From contig SLSE01000102.1 in the NCBI GenBank assembly GCA_007130585.1, forward strand, positions 1 through 23,124: 23,124 nt of DNA, given 5' to 3'. Of this stretch, positions 1 through 7,188 are shown piece by piece (within the stretch, counting starts at the first letter, position 1; the number at the start of each line of letters is the position of its first letter). Under the pieces are notes generated by a model, which made no database searches, had not been told where the DNA came from, and saw only the letters and a list, made by a program, of their open reading frames with translations. Made by a program: the position numbers and the translations under genes. This DNA is from Syntrophomonadaceae bacterium (GTDB taxonomy: Bacteria; Bacillota; Dethiobacteria; DTU022).

Positions 1-609
1 AAAATTGAGGGAAGCCACCTGCTGGTGGCAGCCGGGCGGGTTCCTGCTGTGGAAGCTCTTAACCTGGAATCAACGGGCATTAAAACTGACGAGCGCGGCT
101 TTATTCCCGTGAATGAGCGGTTGGAAACTGCCGTTCCAGGCGTATTTGCCACCGGTGATGTTAACGGCGGGCCTGCTTTTACTCACATATCCTATGATGA
201 CTTCAGGATTCTCAAAAAGAACCTCCTGGAGGACGGAAAGGCATCAACTACGGGAAGGCCCCTGCCCTATGTCGTTTTCATTGACCCGCAGCTAGGAAGA
301 ATAGGCCTTACCGAGAAGGCTGCCGCAGAAATAGGGCACGAGTACCTGGTGGCGAAAATGCCGGTAAGCTGGATAGCCCGGGCAATTGAAACTGATGAAA
401 CCGGTGGTTTGATGAAAGTGATCGTTGATAATAAAACCGGCCGGATCCTCGGCGCTGCAGTGCTTTGTGTTGAAGGCGGAGAAGTTATGGCCCTCCTGCA
501 GGTAGCAATGATGGGAGGACTACACTACACGGCCCTGCGTGATGCAATATTTTCCCACCCAACCATATCCGAAGCCATGAATACACTTTTCGGGTTGATA
601 GAGGGCTAG
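1..609 (+). CDS. Pyridine nucleotide-disulfide oxidoreductase, C-terminal part (5' end outside window)
   Basis: This is the last 202 residues of a flavin-dependent dithiol/disulfide oxidoreductase of the lipoamide dehydrogenase / mercuric reductase-like family; the reading frame is open from base 1. Visible parts are the end of the NAD(P)-binding domain (AAGRVP, residues 10-15), the second FAD contact (VFATGD, residues 48-53) and the dimerisation domain from about residue 88. That domain holds the family's His-Glu dyad in HPTISE (H186, E191), which in lipoamide dehydrogenase and relatives acts as acid-base for the partner subunit's active-site disulfide. The N-terminal CxxxxC disulfide lies outside the window, so the substrate (lipoamide, mercury, other disulfide) cannot be named. 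The rpiA gene starts only 15 bases downstream, so the two are probably co-transcribed. Confidence 0.9.
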   Translation, partial: KIEGSHLLVAAGRVPAVEALNLESTGIKTDERGFIPVNERLETAVPGVFATGDVNGGPAFTHISYDDFRILKKNLLEDGKASTTGRPLPYVVFIDPQLGRIGLTEKAAAEIGHEYLVAKMPVSWIARAIETDETGGLMKVIVDNKTGRILGAAVLCVEGGEVMALLQVAMMGGLHYTALRDAIFSHPTISEAMNTLFGLIEG

Positions 610-624
610 CGGGGTATAATAAAT

Positions 625-1323
625 ATGACAGCTAAAGGTCAGCTCAGGTATCAGGCGGCGCTGCACGCTGTTAACTGCGTAGATTCCGGCATGGTTATCG
701 GGCTCGGGCACGGGAGTACTGCCCTGGAGGCGGTAAAACTGATCGCCGGGAAAATGAAAGAAGGCTCCCTCAGGGCAATACTATGCGTTCCCGCTTCCGG
801 CGAAGTAGAAAAAACGGCGCAAGCATTGGGCCTGCCCCTCACGAGTTTAAACTGTCATCCTGCGCTGGATGTAACTATCGATGGCGCGGATGAAGTTACC
901 CCGGAATTGAACCTGATTAAGGGCGGCGGAGGCGCGCTGCTGAGGGAAAAGATCCTGGCCCGGGCCAGCAGCCGGGAGATAATCATAGTTGACGAATCAA
1001 AGCTGTCAGAAGTCCTGGGAACAAAACACCCCTTGCCTGTGGAAGTTATATCGTTCGCGTGGCGCTACCAGGCTGCATTCCTGGCTCGTCTTGGAGCGGA
1101 AGTAAAGTTGCGCTGCACTGCAAAAGGGTCGCCGTTTACAACAGACCAGGGCCATATGATTCTTGACTGTAACTTTGGTCCGATTGCCGATCCTGTTCAA
1201 CTGGCAGGCACACTGAATGAACAGGCCGGCCTGGTTGAGCACGGCCTCTTTATAGGTCTGGCAGATGATCTGATCATTGCCGGCGAAAAAGGGATTCGCC
1301 ATTTGAGAAGGAAAGATCCTTGA
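625..1323 (+). CDS. rpiA: Ribose-5-phosphate isomerase A
   Basis: A 232-residue protein that interconverts ribose 5-phosphate and ribulose 5-phosphate in the non-oxidative pentose phosphate pathway in the cytoplasm. It carries the RpiA signatures: the phosphate loop GLGHGST (residues 26-32), DGADE (86-90) and KGGGGALLREK (99-109). D86, D89, K99 and E108 correspond to the catalytic Asp81, Asp84, Lys94 and Glu103 of the E. coli enzyme. Length is near the usual 220-230. One oddity is His29 in the phosphate loop where the family nearly always has Thr (GTGST in E. coli). The ATG start is preceded only by a weak GCGGGG ribosome site, consistent with coupling to the oxidoreductase gene 15 bases upstream. 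Confidence 0.95.
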   Translation: MTAKGQLRYQAALHAVNCVDSGMVIGLGHGSTALEAVKLIAGKMKEGSLRAILCVPASGEVEKTAQALGLPLTSLNCHPALDVTIDGADEVTPELNLIKGGGGALLREKILARASSREIIIVDESKLSEVLGTKHPLPVEVISFAWRYQAAFLARLGAEVKLRCTAKGSPFTTDQGHMILDCNFGPIADPVQLAGTLNEQAGLVEHGLFIGLADDLIIAGEKGIRHLRRKDP

Positions 1324-1377
1324 ACAGGCCCGGCCGGGACATGAGGTATCCGGGCTGCTACATTTTCTAACCGGTTG

Positions 1378-1398
1378 GCCGGGGCATTCGGCCCCGGC
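1378..1398 (+). terminator. GC-rich hairpin between rpiA and the dehydrogenase gene
   Basis: Perfect 8-bp inverted repeat GCCGGGGC / GCCCCGGC with a 5-base loop, 55 bases after the rpiA stop. It is followed by ATTGTGTTTA rather than a clean T run, so it may be a weak terminator or an mRNA stability element. Confidence 0.45.
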
Positions 1399-1436
1399 AT
1401 TGTGTTTACATACCAGGAAAGGGGATTATTTACGGA

Positions 1437-2309
1437 ATGATAATTGATGATGTAAAAAAGATTTGCGTGGTCGGAGCCGGAAACATGGGGCACCAGATTG
1501 CTTTACTGGCAGCAATCAGGGGCTACAGGGTGGGCTGTGCGGATGTCAGCGAAGAACAACTGAAGAAAGCCGAAGAGTTTGCCGCCGGGTACCTGCCCGG
1601 CCGGGTAGCCAAGGGTAAACTGACCGAAGAGCAGGCCGGACAGGCCAGGGACAACCTTTATTTTACAACCGATCTGACAGAGGCTGCCGGCGATGCGGAT
1701 TATGTTATTGAGGCAGCCACCGAAAAACTTGATCTTAAAAAGATGATCTTTGAAGACCTTGACCGGATAACTCCAGCTCACGCATTACTGGCAACCAACA
1801 GTTCGTTTATAGTCAGTTCCCTGGTGGCCGGGGTTACCGGCCGGCCCGAAAAGATTTGCAACATGCACTTTTTTAACCCGGCCCTGGTTATGAAGTGCGT
1901 GGAGGTGGTTAAAGGCCCCCATACATCGGAGGAAACAGCCGAACTGGCCATGGAACTGTCCCGCCGCCTCGGCAAAGAACCTGTTAAGCTGCATAAAGAA
2001 ATATACGGCTTCCTGGTTAACCGTATTCTATCGGCCATTAATAATGAAGCTTTATTTCTGCTTGATACCGGCGTTGCTTCAGAAAAGGATATCGACAGCG
2101 CGGTGGTCAATGCTCTTGGCCACCCCCTGGGTCCTTTCAGGCTTCAGGATCTGACCGGGATAGATCTTACCTATCATGTTATGATGGAGCGCTACAGGGA
2201 AACTGAAGATCCGGCCGACAAGCCGTCCCCGACCGTTGTAGAGAAGTATGTAAAGGGTGAGTGGGGGCGCAAAACCGGCAGGGGTTTCTATGATTACAGC
2301 GAAGAGTAA
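1437..2309 (+). CDS. hbd: 3-hydroxybutyryl-CoA / 3-hydroxyacyl-CoA dehydrogenase
   Basis: A 290-residue NAD(P)-dependent dehydrogenase that interconverts 3-hydroxyacyl-CoA and acetoacyl-CoA, a step of butyrate formation or fatty acid beta-oxidation in the cytoplasm. The N-terminal Rossmann fold has GAGNMG at residues 13-18. Catalytic-site residues of the family are visible: the NSS segment at 121-123, the His of HFFNP (H144), Glu156 and the Asn of GFLVNR (N195). The C-terminal helical dimerisation domain ends in GRKTGRGFYDY. Length matches single-domain Clostridium Hbd. There is no acyl-CoA dehydrogenase, thiolase or crotonase gene in the window, so pathway direction cannot be read from context. 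The ATG start lies 8 bases after an AAAGGGGA site, overlapping the end of a 110-base leader. Confidence 0.92.
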   Translation: MIIDDVKKICVVGAGNMGHQIALLAAIRGYRVGCADVSEEQLKKAEEFAAGYLPGRVAKGKLTEEQAGQARDNLYFTTDLTEAAGDADYVIEAATEKLDLKKMIFEDLDRITPAHALLATNSSFIVSSLVAGVTGRPEKICNMHFFNPALVMKCVEVVKGPHTSEETAELAMELSRRLGKEPVKLHKEIYGFLVNRILSAINNEALFLLDTGVASEKDIDSAVVNALGHPLGPFRLQDLTGIDLTYHVMMERYRETEDPADKPSPTVVEKYVKGEWGRKTGRGFYDYSEE

Positions 2310-2335
2310 GAAATTCGCCGAGAAATTCATTTAAC

Positions 2336-2385
2336 AAATATCAGCCGCTGCCCGGCTTCTAAAGGCAGGCTTGCGGCTGATATTT
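2336..2385. terminator. Bidirectional terminator between convergent genes
   Basis: Perfect 13-bp inverted repeat (2336-2348 with 2373-2385, AAATATCAGCCGC and its complement) with a 24-base loop. The A/T ends supply a T-rich stretch on both strands. It lies between the ends of the + strand dehydrogenase gene and the - strand SIMPL gene, as expected for a shared terminator. Confidence 0.85.
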
Positions 2386-2436
2386 ATTTAAAATAACTGC
2401 AGGGCATTTTATAAGCTTCTAATATTTTCAGTCTAA

Positions 2437-3231
2437 TTAGAAGGTAAATTTTGCTGTAACCGCTGCCCTGACTGTTACTTCATCCGGCTCGATGGGGGTC
2501 GGAGCGGCATCTTCTGCCACGGGAGCTTCGAGCATTTCCTCTCTCATCCGGAATGGCGTGTAATCAGTTCTTTCTTCTTCGATGCTGTGCAGCCGGTTGA
2601 TACTTTCACCGGCGCTTTCTGCTATAACTTCAGCTTTTTGCAGGGCCTGTTCGGTCGCTGCCCCGAGAGCCTGCATTTTCAATTCCTGTGGATCTTCCAG
2701 GTCAAAGTTAACATAATTTACATGGTTTGCGCCGGCCCCGATTGCAGTATCGATTATTTCTCCCACGTCATCCAGCCGGGAAGTGGATATTATTACTTCA
2801 TTGGTGGCCTCGTAATATATTACCTCTTCTTCAACCCCCGGTCTTTCCCTTTCAACTGCCGGTTCTTCCACGGGCGGGCGCTGCTCTGCCGGGGGCCGCT
2901 GATCAGGCCTTACCCGCTGGCTTCGCAGCCTGTATGTGCCGGTTCTTAAATCATCTTCCTGCAGGCCGTAATCGAGCAGTGCTTCAAACACTGCGCCGGC
3001 CAGCTCTGCATTGTCCCGGGCGGCCTCTTCTGCTGAATAACTGCGTGTAACTACCCCCACGCTAATCTCGGCAATATCCGGTTCGGCGCTGATTTCTGCC
3101 TCCCCGTGGGTTTGTATAAACCGCACTTCTGCATCGTTAACCGGCCCGGCCTGGTTGTCGGAGCACCCTCCAACCAGCAGGGCCAGTGACAATACAAGTA
3201 TTGGTACCAAAAAATAAATTATTCTGCGCAT
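2437..3231 (-). CDS. SIMPL-domain (DUF541) lipoprotein
   Basis: A 264-residue exported lipoprotein. The start is placed at the ATG at 3231, which has an AAAGGAAGG ribosome site and opens directly into a signal peptide; a longer frame to 3276 would add 15 residues in front of it. The signal runs to the lipobox LVGGC, making Cys23 the lipid-bearing residue. The mature part begins with HGEAEISAEPDIAEISVGV, typical of SIMPL/DUF541 proteins, and ends with the matching strand VTVRAAVTAKFTF. A proline/glutamate-rich insert (roughly residues 110-135, with RPPAEQRPP-like repeats) interrupts the domain. SIMPL proteins are periplasmic or surface proteins of unclear biochemical function. The protein is very acidic. 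Transcription is divergent from the metal ATPase. Confidence 0.85.
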   Translation of the reverse strand: MRRIIYFLVPILVLSLALLVGGCSDNQAGPVNDAEVRFIQTHGEAEISAEPDIAEISVGVVTRSYSAEEAARDNAELAGAVFEALLDYGLQEDDLRTGTYRLRSQRVRPDQRPPAEQRPPVEEPAVERERPGVEEEVIYYEATNEVIISTSRLDDVGEIIDTAIGAGANHVNYVNFDLEDPQELKMQALGAATEQALQKAEVIAESAGESINRLHSIEEERTDYTPFRMREEMLEAPVAEDAAPTPIEPDEVTVRAAVTAKFTF

Positions 3232-3312
3232 ATTTAAAACCTTCCTTTCTCTGTCTTCGTGGGTTATACGGCACAAGTTGAAAATATTGTCTAATGTTGA
3301 GACTATATATAT

Positions 3313-3341
3313 ATTATATCATGAATTTGGATAATCGTTAA
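3313..3341 (-). promoter_or_regulatory. Candidate sigma-A promoter for the SIMPL gene
   Basis: On the minus strand TTAACG (3336-3341) and a perfect TATAAT (3313-3318) are separated by 17 bases, about 80 bases upstream of the SIMPL start. The -35 box matches four of six consensus bases. Confidence 0.6.
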
Positions 3342-3353
3342 CCGGCAGCTTCC

Positions 3354-3382
3354 TTGACACTCTATTGGAACAATGATATGAA
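3354..3382 (+). promoter_or_regulatory. Candidate sigma-A promoter for the CopB-type ATPase gene
   Basis: A perfect -35 box TTGACA (3354-3359) and TATGAA (3377-3382, four of six) are separated by 17 bases. The leader to the ATG at 3421 is short. No copper-regulator gene (CsoR, CopY) is present nearby, and no clear CopY/CsoR palindrome was seen. Confidence 0.65.
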
Positions 3383-3420
3383 TTTTAATAGGGGTAAATT
3401 TTTATGGGGGGGTAGATTTC

Positions 3421-5451
3421 ATGAAAGCAGCAGGCAAAGACGGCCATTCCGATCACGGCGCTCATTCCGAACAAGGTGGTCATGATAAGCATGCCGGTCA
3501 CAGCCCGGAAATGTTTCGGGATAAATTTTGGGTTTCCCTGGTTTTAACCATCCCTGTCGTATTCTGGTCAGTACACGTTCAAGACCTGTTAGGCTACCGG
3601 GCGCCCACATTCCCCGGCTCGGACTGGATTCCCCCCATTCTGGGCACGATAGTTTTCATTTACGGGGGACGCGTTTTTATCGAAGGCGCCTGGCACGAGC
3701 TTAAAGCGCGCCTGCCGGGAATGATGACCCTGATTGCCCTTGCTATTTCAGTTGCATTTATTTTTTCCTGGATAGTCCAGCTTGGCTTGATTCAGGCGGA
3801 GGCGCTCTGGTGGGAACTGGCAACCCTGGTTACTATAATGCTTCTGGGCCACTGGATTGAAATGCGATCAATTACCCAGGCCCAGGGTGCGCTGGAAGAG
3901 CTGGCAAAACTCCTGCCGGATAAAGCTACCCGGATTACGGATCAGGGAGAAGAGGAAGTTACCGTAGACGAGCTTAACCAGGGTGATATCGTTCTGGTCC
4001 GCCCCGGCGAGAATATACCGGCAGACGGAATTCTGCGCAAAGGAGAAAGCGATGTAAACGAGGCCATGATTACCGGTGAGTCACGGCCGGTGAAAAAGGC
4101 GGAAGGGGACGAAGTAATTGCCGGCACAACCAACGGATCGGGTTCCCTCCGCATCGAGATCACCGGGACCGGTGAAGATACAAAACTTTCAGGTATTATG
4201 CGGCTTGTAGCCGAAGCGCAGACATCCAAGTCCAGGGCTCAGAATCTGGCTGACCGTGCCGCCAGGCTGCTCACATTCGTGGCAATAGCCTCCGGGTTGT
4301 TAACCATGGCAGCATGGCAGGTTATCGGCATGCCCCTGGATTTTACAATTGTGCGCATGGTTACTGTCCTGGTAATCGCCTGTCCTCATGCCCTGGGACT
4401 GGCTATACCGCTGGTTGTGGCTATTTCCACCACTCTCGGAGCCACGAGTGGGTTACTGGTCAGGGATCGGCTGGGCCTGGAAGAAGCCCGAAATATCGAT
4501 ACAGTAATTTTTGATAAAACCGGGACTCTGACGCTGGGAGAATTCCGGGTTGTTGAAATGGCAATTGCGGATGAACTGACTGAAGACGAAGCTTTAAGAA
4601 TTGCCGCGGGTGTCGAAACGGAATCCGAGCACCCCATTGCCCGGGGCATAGTAAAAACAGCTGAAGATAAAAACATTGAGATCCCGGCAGCCGAACAGTT
4701 CAGGGCCATTAAAGGCAAAGGGGTTACCGCCAGGGTAGAGGGAAGAGAATATCATATGGGAGGACCTGCCTTGCTGGAGGAACAGGAGACGGATGTACCC
4801 TCTGCACTCAGCGATGCTGCCGGTAAGGCCGCCGATCGGGGCCAGGCCGCTATCTACCTGCTGCGCAACAGCGATGCAATAGCCATGTTTGCAGTTGCCG
4901 ATGCAATACGGGAAGCAAGCCGGGAAGCGGTTGCAGCCCTCCAGAAGAGGGGAATCGAGGTGGCTATGCTGACCGGTGATTCGCAGGCCGTGGCTGATGC
5001 TGTGGCCGGGGAAATCGGGATCGATACGGTTTTTGCCGAAGTGCTTCCCGATGATAAAGCCTCCAGGGTGAAAGAACTTCAGGCTGGAGGGAAAAAAGTG
5101 GCCATGGTAGGGGACGGGGTAAATGATGCCCCGGCCCTGGCTACCGCTGATATCGGGATTGCGATCGGCGCCGGAACTGATGTGGCCGTGGAAGCCGGCC
5201 ATATCGTCCTTGTAAGGTCCGACCCGCGCGATATTCCCAGGATTATAGATCTCTCCAGGGCAACTTACGGTAAAATGGTGCAAAATCTGTGGTGGGCGGC
5301 AGGGTATAACATTGTTGCCATTCCTTTGGCCGCCGGGGTCCTTGCTGCGTGGGGCGTTCTTCTCACCCCTGCCGTGGGGGCGGTGCTCATGTCGGCCAGC
5401 ACCGTTATAGTAGCCATCAATGCCCAGTTATTAAGGAGATTGGAACTCTAA
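3421..5451 (+). CDS. copB: CopB-type (P1B-3) heavy-metal-translocating P-type ATPase
   Basis: A 676-residue membrane ATPase that should export copper (or silver) from the cytoplasm. It has a histidine-rich tail with six His in the first 27 residues and lacks the N-terminal CxxC metal-binding domain of CopA. The order is: transmembrane segments (about 36-150), actuator domain with TGES (218-221), the metal-site helix with CPH (321-323), phosphorylation site DKTGTLT (Asp365), nucleotide-domain His-Pro (H404-P405), GDGVNDAP (564-571), and two last helices ending in STVIVAINAQLLRR. CPH instead of CPC, together with the His-rich tail, defines the P1B-3/CopB group. The ATG is preceded by a G-rich ribosome site (3410-3416). 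It appears monocistronic, with its own TTGACA promoter. Confidence 0.93.
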   Translation: MKAAGKDGHSDHGAHSEQGGHDKHAGHSPEMFRDKFWVSLVLTIPVVFWSVHVQDLLGYRAPTFPGSDWIPPILGTIVFIYGGRVFIEGAWHELKARLPGMMTLIALAISVAFIFSWIVQLGLIQAEALWWELATLVTIMLLGHWIEMRSITQAQGALEELAKLLPDKATRITDQGEEEVTVDELNQGDIVLVRPGENIPADGILRKGESDVNEAMITGESRPVKKAEGDEVIAGTTNGSGSLRIEITGTGEDTKLSGIMRLVAEAQTSKSRAQNLADRAARLLTFVAIASGLLTMAAWQVIGMPLDFTIVRMVTVLVIACPHALGLAIPLVVAISTTLGATSGLLVRDRLGLEEARNIDTVIFDKTGTLTLGEFRVVEMAIADELTEDEALRIAAGVETESEHPIARGIVKTAEDKNIEIPAAEQFRAIKGKGVTARVEGREYHMGGPALLEEQETDVPSALSDAAGKAADRGQAAIYLLRNSDAIAMFAVADAIREASREAVAALQKRGIEVAMLTGDSQAVADAVAGEIGIDTVFAEVLPDDKASRVKELQAGGKKVAMVGDGVNDAPALATADIGIAIGAGTDVAVEAGHIVLVRSDPRDIPRIIDLSRATYGKMVQNLWWAAGYNIVAIPLAAGVLAAWGVLLTPAVGAVLMSASTVIVAINAQLLRRLEL

Positions 5452-5464
5452 AAGGTTTTTAGAG
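5446..5464 (+). other. Small hairpin overlapping the ATPase stop codon
   Basis: CTCTAAAA / TTTTAGAG, an 8-bp perfect inverted repeat with a 3-base loop that includes the TAA stop. There is no T run after it, so it is not a convincing terminator. Confidence 0.35.
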
Positions 5465-5495
5465 CAGAGGAGTGCAGGGAAACTTTTAAAACCCG

Positions 5496-5524
5496 GTTAT
5501 ATTAACGAAAACAGTTATATTAAC
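5496..5524. repeat. Direct repeat of an 11-bp near-palindrome (operator-like)
   Basis: The sequence GTTATATTAAC occurs twice without mismatch (5496-5506 and 5514-5524), 18 bases start to start. Each copy is itself an inverted repeat GTTA-3-TAAC. It lies between the ends of the ATPase gene and the minus-strand small gene. Confidence 0.5.
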
Positions 5525-5553
5525 AAAGCCGGATTGTTCCGGAGCGCCTGGCG

Positions 5554-5655
5554 CTATGAAACGCTGTCTGAATCCGGGTCGTCAAGCAGTGAAAAAGAAT
5601 AGATTGCCACACTGAGAAGCCATAAGATTAACAGCATTGCCACTATTGAACTCAT
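5554..5655 (-). CDS. Predicted 33-residue single-pass membrane peptide
   Basis: This short gene on the minus strand reads MSSIVAMLLILWLLSVAIYS followed by FSLLDDPDSDSVS and a TAG stop. It is one hydrophobic helix (residues 4-23) and a short acidic tail. A GGCGG-type ribosome site lies about 10 bases before the ATG. Support is the clear helix-plus-charged-tail pattern and the ribosome site; there is no homology that I can name. The plan slightly resembles CcoS/FixS, a small protein often beside copper ATPases of oxidase assembly, but no conserved residues prove this and no oxidase genes are present. It runs convergently toward the CopB-type ATPase gene. A longer overlapping frame (5582-5788, -) looks less protein-like. 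Confidence 0.45.
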   Translation of the reverse strand: MSSIVAMLLILWLLSVAIYSFSLLDDPDSDSVS

Positions 5656-5937
5656 TAATAATCATCCGCCTTTTATTTAGTTCCGACCCGGCTGCCTGCA
5701 AAGGAATCTCTGGTGATTCCAGGGCGCAGTAGCGCCGTGGTTTATTGTACCGGCATCTTAACTCTATGCTACCTGAAGGAATGCTCATAATTCTATTCGT
5801 ATAGTGCCCATGATTTTGTGATCAAGTTCTCATTTTTCATTGCATAACCTTAATATTATTATAAAACGCAGGGACCTGGATAAGTAGTAAAGTAATAATT
5901 TATGCGTAATCCCTAATAACCGGAATGGAAAAAAATC
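5656..5937. other. Divergent intergenic region with two adjacent hairpins
   Basis: This A/T-rich stretch lies between the minus-strand small gene and the MFS gene. It holds two neighbouring hairpins, GGAATC/GATTCC (5703-5720) and GGCGC/GCGCC (5723-5736), which would sit in the leader of the small minus-strand gene. I see no convincing promoter for the MFS gene, although 5845-5865 is very A/T-rich. Confidence 0.4.
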
Positions 5938-7122
5938 ATGACCAGGATTAAAGCTTCGATTCTTTCAATTGCTTTGTTGATTATAATGGCCGGAGCGGCA
6001 GCCTCACCGGTGCTGGCGGATATTTCGCGTCACTTTCCGGAAGCAGATCCCCAGCTTGTGAGAATGGTTATCACCCTTCCGGCATTAATGATAGTCCCAT
6101 TTTCTTTCCTGACCGGTAGCCTGGCTAAAAGGTACAGGAAAAAAAGCCTGGCCCTGATCGGCCTGGCCGGCTACCTCATCGGAGGCCTGGGAGGCGGCCT
6201 GGCGGAGAGCCTGGCGGGCATCCTGCTTTTACGGGCGCTTTTGGGCGCGAGCGTGGGCATTTTGTCGCCGCTGGCTAACGGTTTAATCGCAGACTATTTC
6301 TTTAATGCGGAACGAACGAAAATGATGGGGTATTCCGCGGCTGCCAATAACCTGGGCGGCGGCCTGGCCACAATTTTGGCCGGCCTGCTGGCTACCTTTC
6401 ACTGGCGGTATGCTTTCTCCATCTATGGAGTTGCTTTTGTCTCCCTGCTCCTGGTTTTATTTTTTCTACCCAAAGAATCAGGAAGAGACAAATCCGGTTT
6501 ATCCGGGTACGCAGAAGCAGAACCCCCGGAAAGGGGCCGGGGTTTGCTAAAATGGTCCCTGTTTACTTTTTTGATGATCATAATATTTTTTAGTATACCG
6601 ACCCATCTTGACTTCTTTATCTTTGCTGAAAACCTGGGAACCTCGGCAACCACCGGCTGGTTAATGGGGTTGCTAACTGGAGTATCCTTTGCAACGGGGA
6701 TAGTCTTTCAAAGGCTGGCCGCCTATTTAAGAGATAAAACTGCCCTTGTTGCTTTTGTGTTTTTTCTGCTGGGATTTTCGATCCTGAGCTTTTTCTCACA
6801 CCTGCTGTTAATAGGTGCCGCTATTGTACTTACCGGTTTTGCAATGGGAATTCTGATTCCCCTGATCATGGATTCTGTTACCAAGGAAGTCCGGGCGGAA
6901 GACACTATCTTTGCCCTGGCCGTAATAAACTTTTCTCTCTACCTCGGTCAGTTTATATCGCCCCTGGTTCCGGGGTTAATCGAGTATTTGTCAGGCGTTT
7001 CCATGATCAGGCTCCCGTTTTACGTTTCCGCCCTGATTACGCTGGTCAGTATTATCGGTATGCTGCTGGCGAAAAAACAGGTTTTTGCGCCTTCTTCATA
7101 CCTTTATGAAGAAGATCAGTAA
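5938..7122 (+). CDS. Major facilitator superfamily (MFS) transporter
   Basis: A 394-residue inner-membrane protein with about twelve hydrophobic helices, split in two halves by a charged loop (KESGRDKSGL to ERGRG, about residues 180-203). Features of the family are the loop-2 basic segment after helix 2 (GSLAKRYRKKSLAL, about residues 61-74) and a small-residue-rich helix region GGLGGGLAESLAG. Length and layout fit drug/metabolite efflux members of MFS. The substrate cannot be deduced: no regulator or pathway gene is adjacent. The ATG at 5938 has only a weak ribosome site (GGAATGGA, 10 bases upstream); no better start in frame is seen. The next gene starts 66 bases downstream on the same strand. 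Confidence 0.88.
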   Translation: MTRIKASILSIALLIIMAGAAASPVLADISRHFPEADPQLVRMVITLPALMIVPFSFLTGSLAKRYRKKSLALIGLAGYLIGGLGGGLAESLAGILLLRALLGASVGILSPLANGLIADYFFNAERTKMMGYSAAANNLGGGLATILAGLLATFHWRYAFSIYGVAFVSLLLVLFFLPKESGRDKSGLSGYAEAEPPERGRGLLKWSLFTFLMIIIFFSIPTHLDFFIFAENLGTSATTGWLMGLLTGVSFATGIVFQRLAAYLRDKTALVAFVFFLLGFSILSFFSHLLLIGAAIVLTGFAMGILIPLIMDSVTKEVRAEDTIFALAVINFSLYLGQFISPLVPGLIEYLSGVSMIRLPFYVSALITLVSIIGMLLAKKQVFAPSSYLYEEDQ

Positions 7123-7188
7123 ATATTAAAGCCGGCATCTCGCTGCCGGGCCTGGTTAAAAAAACCTACTCAGGGGAGCTGAATTGAA

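Noticed and set aside
615..620. A perfect TATAAT directly before the rpiA start codon
   Set aside because: It is only a few bases before the ATG and has no -35 box at 16-18 bases; it would need a leaderless transcript.
3232..3276. Longer N-terminus for the SIMPL lipoprotein
   Set aside because: It would place 15 polar residues before a good signal peptide, and the ribosome site belongs to the ATG at 3231.
4594..5283. A 229-codon open frame on the minus strand inside the CopB-type ATPase gene
   Set aside because: It mirrors the coding frame of a clearly conserved ATPase and its translation has no recognisable domain.
5554..5655. Calling the small membrane peptide a CcoS/FixS cytochrome oxidase assembly protein
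   Set aside because: Only the helix-plus-acidic-tail plan agrees; no oxidase genes are present and the ATPase is CPH-type rather than the CPC-type FixI/CcoI.
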